A stretch of DNA of 64,000 nt from Dactylosporangium fulvum (GTDB taxonomy: Bacteria; Actinomycetota; Actinomycetes; Mycobacteriales; Micromonosporaceae), in assembly GCF_025137375.1 (NCBI RefSeq), contig NZ_CP073720.1:8084501-8148500 (forward strand), given 5' to 3'. The notes below the pieces were generated by a model. The model was given only the letters and a program-made list of their open reading frames with translations, was not told the DNA's origin and made no database searches. Shown here one piece after another: positions 59,385 through 64,000 of this stretch (its first letter is position 1; each line of letters begins with the position of its first letter). A program made the position numbers and the translations under genes.

Positions 59385-61811
59385 TCAGCGCTTCCAGAAG
59401 GCCCGGCGCGGCTCGGCCTGCGGCGGGTTGCCGGCGGCCTTGTCGAGGGCCTCCAGGGTGAACCGCCAGAGGTCCTCGAGCGGGCGCTCCGCGATCGCGG
59501 CCGGCGTCAGGGCGCCGGTGAGGTCCCGCAGCTCGGGCAGGTCCAGCGCGGCCAGCCGCGAGCCGAGGTCCTCCAGCAGCTCCCGCCGCTCGTAGTCGGG
59601 CCGGTCGGCGGCCTCGCGGAGCCGGGCCGCCTCCTGCGCGGCGAGCTCCCGCACCTCGACGACCGTCGCGCGGACCTGCTCGGCCTGCGGGTGGGCCGGC
59701 CCGACGGCGACGGCCCGGGACGAGCCCCGGCCACGCAGCTTGCGGGCCATCCCGCCGCCACCCGTGGCGAACGGCGCCGGGTAGGGCATGCCGCCGGGCC
59801 GCGAGCCGGGCGGGCCGCTCGGGCCGGTCGGGGCGGGCGGGGCACTCGGGGCCATCGGCATCGGCATCGAGGCCGGCGCGGCGTGGAACGGCGGAGCGGC
59901 CATCGGAGCGGCGCGCAGCGGCTGCAGCGGGGGCCGCGGCACGGCGGTCGGCGGCTGCCAGCCGGCGGGTGTCTCGACCGGCTGGGTCACGCGGCGGGGC
60001 TCGTCCCCGTCGGTGACCACGCGGCTGTCGACGGCCACGTACGCCGTGAAGCGGCACAGCACGCCGAAGCGCAGCGACATGGTGGTGATCCGCTCCTCCA
60101 GGCCGCCGGAGGGGCCGCCCCCGGACACGTAGGCGTCCTCGAGGTCACGCAGCAGCGCCCGGGCCCAGACCGCGGTGAGGGCCGCGTTGTCGTGGCGCTC
60201 CGCGGTGACCGTCGCCGACCAGGGCTTGCCGTCGCGGGTCGTGCCGGCGACGGTGAGCGCGCCGGCGACCGGCCCGCGGTACCGCCCGGCGACGACAAAC
60301 GGCACACCCGGGAACACGTCGGGGAGCCGCGCCGGGGTCTGCGTGCCGTCGACGAGGTCGAGGCCGGCGGGCGTGACCGTCACCCCGGTGAGGACCGGGG
60401 CGCCGATGCGCCGGTGGATGTGGTCCATCGCCGTGTCCAGGCGGTCCTCGCTCTCGACCAGCTCGCAGCGGCCGCCACCGGCGATGGCGAGCTGGCCGAG
60501 GAAGCCGGCGTTGACGGCCTGGTCGATGCCGACGGTGTGGACGCGCACGCCGCGCAGGGCCGTCGAGACCGTGCGCAGGATCTGGTCCTCGTTGCCGACC
60601 TGGCCGTCGGTGACCAGCACGAGCACGCGGTCGCGGGTCGTGTCGTCGAGCAGGCGCAGGCCGTCGAGCAGCGGCTGGAGCAGCTCCGTGCCGCCGCGGG
60701 CGTCGACCCTCGTCAGGTGTTCGACCGCGCGGTACCGGTGCCGGTCGGTGCCGGCGACGAGCCCGGCGGGCAGCGAGTCGGGTGCCTCGACGCGGTCGTC
60801 GAAGGCGAGCACCGTGAAGCGGTCGTGCGCGTCGAGCGTGTCGACGATCCGCGCCGCGGCCCGGCGGGCGGCGACCATCTTCCAGCCGCCCATGCTGCCG
60901 GAGCGGTCGAGCAGCAGCACCACGTCCTTGGGGCGGGGCGCCGTCTGCGCCGCCGGCGGGAGCACGGTCAGCCGGTAGGTGCCCTCCTCGCCGTCGGCGT
61001 CGGGCGTGAGGGTGAGACTCTGCGTGCCGGCGCCGTAGCCGATGCGCAGGACGAAGTCGCGGTCGGCGCGCTCACCCGGCAGTACCGTCAGATGTCCTTG
61101 ATCCTCCACGACCGTGTGGAGGCTGGACCGGACCTCGCCGAGGGGCAGCCCGGCCGGGTCGATCGTCACGTCGATGCCCAGCCGCAGCGGGTTCGGGAAG
61201 CCGGGCAGCAGCACCGGCGGGCTGATCCGCGAGGCGTCCGGGACGGCGTCGGTGTCCAGCGCGTACCCGTCACCGACACTGTCACCGTCGAGCGGGGCGC
61301 CCGGGACGTATCGCGGGGCGACGACGAGCGGGAAGCGGTACGTCGCCTCGCCGTCCTCGAACGCCAGCGGCCCGACCAGGGACAACGTCACGCTGACCCG
61401 CTCGCCGGGCAGGATGTTGCCGACCCGCATCGTGAACACGTCGGGCCGCTCCTCCTCCGCGATCGAGGCGCGTTGACCGGCGGCGATCGCCGTGTCGTAC
61501 GCCTCGCGGGCGGCCCCGCGCTCCTGCAGCTCGGCCTCGACGACCCGCCCGTCGGCGGTCATCGCCATGCGGATCACGGCGGCGCGGTCGGGCAGCGGGA
61601 AGATGTAGGTCGCCTCGAGCGGCGTGGTGTGGACGTTGACGAACTCCTGGACGAGGTCGGTGCGGGCGACGAGTCCGGTGATGGTGGCACGGACGTCGAG
61701 CCGGTCGAGGGGAAGATTCCCGCGCTCGGTGCGCAGGGCGCCGATCCCGGCCTCGTCCGCGGAGACGGCGACCCGGGCGGCCTCGGCCTCGGTCATCGTG
61801 GCGACTCTCAT
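59385..61811 (-). CDS. VIT and von Willebrand factor A domain protein
   Basis: An 808-residue protein. The N-terminal VIT domain spans about residues 25–160 (VRATITGLVARTDLVQEFVN, EATYIFPLPDRAAV, GAAREAYDTAIAAGQRASI). A VWA domain follows with a complete MIDAS start, DVVLLLDRSGSMGGWKM near residue 300, and VLVLVTDGQVGNEDQIL. After it comes a beta-rich part, then a Pro/Ala/Met-rich linker (residues ~620–690) and a helical C-terminus. There is no signal peptide, so it is probably cytoplasmic, like other bacterial inter-alpha-trypsin-inhibitor-like proteins. Role unknown. Its start overlaps the MerR stop by 4 nt. Confidence 0.92.
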   Translation of the reverse strand: MRVATMTEAEAARVAVSADEAGIGALRTERGNLPLDRLDVRATITGLVARTDLVQEFVNVHTTPLEATYIFPLPDRAAVIRMAMTADGRVVEAELQERGAAREAYDTAIAAGQRASIAEEERPDVFTMRVGNILPGERVSVTLSLVGPLAFEDGEATYRFPLVVAPRYVPGAPLDGDSVGDGYALDTDAVPDASRISPPVLLPGFPNPLRLGIDVTIDPAGLPLGEVRSSLHTVVEDQGHLTVLPGERADRDFVLRIGYGAGTQSLTLTPDADGEEGTYRLTVLPPAAQTAPRPKDVVLLLDRSGSMGGWKMVAARRAAARIVDTLDAHDRFTVLAFDDRVEAPDSLPAGLVAGTDRHRYRAVEHLTRVDARGGTELLQPLLDGLRLLDDTTRDRVLVLVTDGQVGNEDQILRTVSTALRGVRVHTVGIDQAVNAGFLGQLAIAGGGRCELVESEDRLDTAMDHIHRRIGAPVLTGVTVTPAGLDLVDGTQTPARLPDVFPGVPFVVAGRYRGPVAGALTVAGTTRDGKPWSATVTAERHDNAALTAVWARALLRDLEDAYVSGGGPSGGLEERITTMSLRFGVLCRFTAYVAVDSRVVTDGDEPRRVTQPVETPAGWQPPTAVPRPPLQPLRAAPMAAPPFHAAPASMPMPMAPSAPPAPTGPSGPPGSRPGGMPYPAPFATGGGGMARKLRGRGSSRAVAVGPAHPQAEQVRATVVEVRELAAQEAARLREAADRPDYERRELLEDLGSRLAALDLPELRDLTGALTPAAIAERPLEDLWRFTLEALDKAAGNPPQAEPRRAFWKR

Positions 61812-62608
61812 TTCGCACTCCCTGGGTTCGGCGTGGTGGACTGGTCGGCAGGCTGATCGGCAGGTTGGTCGGGCAGGATTCCCCGGCTGGTGAGCAGGTC
61901 GAGCAGCGGCCGGGCGGCGGCCCGGATCGCGGCCACGTCGTCGGCGCTGGGGTGCGCGGGCAGCAGCAGCACGGCGCCGCCCGGCAGTGGCACCCCGGTG
62001 AGCAGGCCGGGCAGGTCCGCTCCCGGCTCCGGCGACCGGTCCCCCGGTGGCCGTCCGCCCGGCACCGGTGGTGCCGGCCGGCGGACCGGCGGCTCGGCGG
62101 CCGGAGGGCGGTGGCTGCCCGGGGAGTCGGTCCAGAACCGCCGGCGGCCCTTCCCGGCTTCCGCCGGTCGGCCCCCGGCACCGGCACGATCACCCGGCAC
62201 ATCTTCGGGGATGCCGGATTTATCCGGATTGTTCGGGTGAATCACGCCCGACGCTCCCCCGGCAGTGCCGCCCGGCAGGGCCGCAAGGCCCTCGGGCACG
62301 TCGGCGATGGCGCCGAGCACCTCGTCCGGGACGTCCGCCAGCTCCACCTGGATGTCGGCGATCCGCTTCCCCTGCGACTGCAGGCGCTTGATCGCCACCA
62401 GTTGCAGCAGGTGACGCGGCCCGTAGAGGGCGACCCGGCCACGCATCGCCGGGCGGTCGACGAGGCCGATCGTCGCGTACCACCGGATGGCACGCGCGTC
62501 GGGCACGTCACGCACCCGCCCGTTCGGCGCACCCGCATAGGCGGCACCGCCGAGCGCGGCGGCCACCCGGGCCGTCAACTCGTCGAGCGTCCATCCTGTC
62601 GCGGTCAT
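61808..62608 (-). CDS. MerR-like transcription regulator with Pro-rich C-terminus
   Basis: A 266-residue protein. The N-terminal winged-helix part (VRDVPDARAIRWYATIGLVD, RGRVALYGPRHLLQLVAIKR, LQSQGKRIADIQVELADVPD) is MerR-like. Residues ~120–210 are Pro/Gly/Arg-rich, and the C-terminus has a short hydrophobic element (AVLLLPAHPSADDVAAIRAA). It lacks the metal- or drug-binding signatures of classic MerR. Two TGACACTGTCA palindromes lie directly upstream, so autoregulation of the MerR–VWA operon is likely. The ATG is preferred over an upstream in-frame start that would lie within the operator. Confidence 0.87.
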   Translation of the reverse strand: MTATGWTLDELTARVAAALGGAAYAGAPNGRVRDVPDARAIRWYATIGLVDRPAMRGRVALYGPRHLLQLVAIKRLQSQGKRIADIQVELADVPDEVLGAIADVPEGLAALPGGTAGGASGVIHPNNPDKSGIPEDVPGDRAGAGGRPAEAGKGRRRFWTDSPGSHRPPAAEPPVRRPAPPVPGGRPPGDRSPEPGADLPGLLTGVPLPGGAVLLLPAHPSADDVAAIRAAARPLLDLLTSRGILPDQPADQPADQSTTPNPGSAK

Positions 62609-62619
62609 GCCGCCAACTA

Positions 62620-62643
62620 TGACACTGTCACATGACACTGTCA
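62620..62643 (-). promoter_or_regulatory. tandem operator of the MerR–VWA operon
   Basis: TGACACTGTCA occurs at 62620–62630 and 62633–62643, two perfect 11-bp palindromes 2 bp apart (13-bp repeat). It starts 11 bp before the MerR ATG and covers the last codons and stop of the upstream kinase gene. Confidence 0.75.
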
Positions 62644-63971
62644 ACAAGTCGCGGCAGCCGCACCTCGGCGCGGATGCCCGGGCGGCCCTCGGCCAGCTTC
62701 ACGGTGCCGTTGTGGCGGCGCACCAGCTCACGCACGATGGCCAGGCCGAGGCCGGTGCCGCCCGCGTCACGGGCGCGCCCGTCGTCGAGCCGGGCGAACC
62801 GGTCGAACACCCGCTCCCGCAGGGCGGCCGGGATGCCCGCACCGTCGTCCGTGACAGTGACAAGGACATGGTCACCCTCGGCGACGGCGGACAGGACGAC
62901 CTTGGATCGGGCGTGCCGGACCCCGTTGTCGACCAGGTTGAGCACGATGCGGTGCAGCTCGTCCGGGTCGGCCTCGACCCACAGGGACTCCCCCGGCTCC
63001 ACGGTGACGGTGTCGTACTTCCGTGCGATGTTCGACAGCAGCGTCGGCAGCTCGACGGGCTCCCGGGCGCCCACGCGGCCGTCGGACGCGTCGGCCCGCG
63101 CGAGCAGCAGCAGGTCGTCGACCAGGCGCTGCAGGCGGTCGAGGTCGACGAGCAGGTCGTCGCCGGCCGTGGCCCAGTCGCCGAGCTTCTGCGCCACCTC
63201 CACCTGGATCCGCATGCTCGCGAGCGGGCTGCGCAGTTCGTGGGCCGCGTCGGCGATGAACGACCGCTGCCGGGCGCGGGACTGCGCCAGCCGGTCGAGC
63301 ATGTGGTTGAGCGTCACCGCGAGGCGCTGGATCTCGTCACTCGACGGCGGTACGGGCAGCCGCTCGTCGGTCGCCGCGCCGGTGATCCGCTCGGCGCCGG
63401 ACCGCAGCCGGTCGACCGGGGACAGCGCGGCGCCCACGACCCGCCAGGCGATGGCGACGAGCACCACGACGAGCACCGGATACGTGACCCACAGCGAGGT
63501 GCGCAGCAGGACCTGGCTGCGCTGGTAGTCACCCAGCGGTACCGCCACCAGGACGATCCGGTCGTCGGACACCTTCCGCGCGGTGACGCGCAGCTGGTCC
63601 GGCTGCAGGGCGCGGTCGCCGGGCACCGTGACCCGGGTGCCGTCCATCGCGACGATCAGCTCGTCGGCGTGCAGCAGCGGCACGAGCCGGTCCGCGTTCC
63701 GGTCACCGGCGACGACCCGGTGCTGGGCGTCGAGCACCTGCACGACCTGCCCGGCCGGGGCGGGCAGCGGCTCGGGGACCTTGCCGCCCTCCACCAGCAG
63801 GTTGGAGATCTCGGTCGCGGTGCTGTCGGCGGAGCGATCGAGGGTCCCCCGGAAGCTGTACGTCATGGCGGTCGCCATCGCCACGCCGGCGATCGCCAGC
63901 CCGACGATGAGCCCGCTGGTCCCCAGCAGGACGAGACGACCGCGCAGCGACAGCTGCGACCACCACTTCAT
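62628..63971 (-). CDS. OmpR-class membrane sensor histidine kinase
   Basis: A 447-residue kinase with two membrane helices (LVLLGTSGLIVGLAIAGVAMA near the start, and TYPVLVVVLVAIAWRVVGAAL near residue 160) bounding an outer sensor domain. A HAMP domain follows, then HisKA with the H-box FIADAAHELRSPLASMRIQV and HATPase_c (LVDNGVRHARSK, VTDDGAGIPAALRERVFDRF, GTGLGLAIVRELVRRHNG). Upstream, the minus strand ends a frame with GAG GAC GCA TGA at 63999–63988, probably the last codons of the partner response regulator outside the window. Confidence 0.95.
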   Translation of the reverse strand: MKWWSQLSLRGRLVLLGTSGLIVGLAIAGVAMATAMTYSFRGTLDRSADSTATEISNLLVEGGKVPEPLPAPAGQVVQVLDAQHRVVAGDRNADRLVPLLHADELIVAMDGTRVTVPGDRALQPDQLRVTARKVSDDRIVLVAVPLGDYQRSQVLLRTSLWVTYPVLVVVLVAIAWRVVGAALSPVDRLRSGAERITGAATDERLPVPPSSDEIQRLAVTLNHMLDRLAQSRARQRSFIADAAHELRSPLASMRIQVEVAQKLGDWATAGDDLLVDLDRLQRLVDDLLLLARADASDGRVGAREPVELPTLLSNIARKYDTVTVEPGESLWVEADPDELHRIVLNLVDNGVRHARSKVVLSAVAEGDHVLVTVTDDGAGIPAALRERVFDRFARLDDGRARDAGGTGLGLAIVRELVRRHNGTVKLAEGRPGIRAEVRLPRLVDSVM

Positions 63972-64000
63972 GCCGCCCCCGGACCGCTCATGCGTCCTCC

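Noticed and set aside
1..64000. tRNA, rRNA, riboswitch or T-box leaders, especially before alaS, hisS, aspS and thrS
   Set aside because: No cloverleaf or T-box pattern was seen by eye; these synthetase genes follow other genes closely and lack long leaders. A covariance-model scan would be decisive and was not available.

Overview
The window is very GC-rich, nearly all coding, and carries an actinobacterial gene order, so the source is a high-GC Actinomycetota. The combination thrS–HIT–pgsA–acyltransferase–pimA, pdxS–pdxT–yebC, ruvCAB–yajC–secDF–apt–rel, hisS–aspS–rarA–alaS is the arrangement known from mycobacteria and relatives. Ser/Ala-rich inserts in SecD and several low-complexity secreted proteins suggest a Micromonosporaceae-like organism (Actinoplanes or Micromonospora type), but this is an inference. 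No rRNA, tRNA, CRISPR array, insertion sequence or phage gene was found.

Layout. (1) 0.5–24.7 kb is a mostly minus-strand housekeeping block: alaS, two small membrane-associated genes, a 904-residue repeat-rich membrane protein, rarA, aspS, hisS, a metallo-beta-lactamase-fold hydrolase, then two plus-strand cyclophilins, rel, apt, secF, secD, yajC, ruvB, ruvA, ruvC. (2) 24.8–46.3 kb is an accessory block: a 3-hydroxybutyrate-dehydrogenase-like SDR with a PucR-type regulator; a TetR/MFS efflux operon with two visible operators; a seven-gene minus-strand operon (GtrA, processive GT2, GT39-type membrane glycosyltransferase, Ig-like-repeat membrane protein, PAS histidine kinase, LuxR response regulator, GH5 glycanase) ending in a strong U-tract terminator; a divergent NarL-type two-component pair; a ferredoxin–ferredoxin-reductase fusion coupled to a cytochrome P450; another two-component pair; and an internally duplicated membrane protein. 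(3) 46.3–48.1 kb is a 1.8-kb non-coding stretch of tandem repeats. (4) 48.1–58.7 kb resumes the housekeeping order: yebC, pdxT, pdxS, a small membrane protein, pimA, acyltransferase, pgsA, a plus-strand EF-G-like GTPase, HIT hydrolase, thrS. (5) 58.7–64 kb has a PAP2-like membrane protein, a MerR regulator with a VIT/VWA protein, and a sensor kinase cut off from its regulator by the window end.

How it fits together. yebC and ruvC, normally close neighbours in actinobacteria, are separated here by about 23 kb that holds nearly all accessory genes. The seven-gene operon looks like a self-contained machine for making, exporting or trimming an extracellular glycan under its own two-component control. 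Phosphatidylinositol synthesis and mannosylation genes (pgsA, acyltransferase, pimA) are translationally coupled.

Non-coding structure. Two families of palindromic repeat were found by eye. Family A is a 144-bp element present twice in opposite orientation (15.05 and 47.3 kb), each time in an enlarged intergenic region full of degenerate tandem repeats. Family B is a long hairpin between convergent genes (27.6 and 56.1 kb); a related copy lies in frame inside a histidine-kinase gene (39.1 kb).
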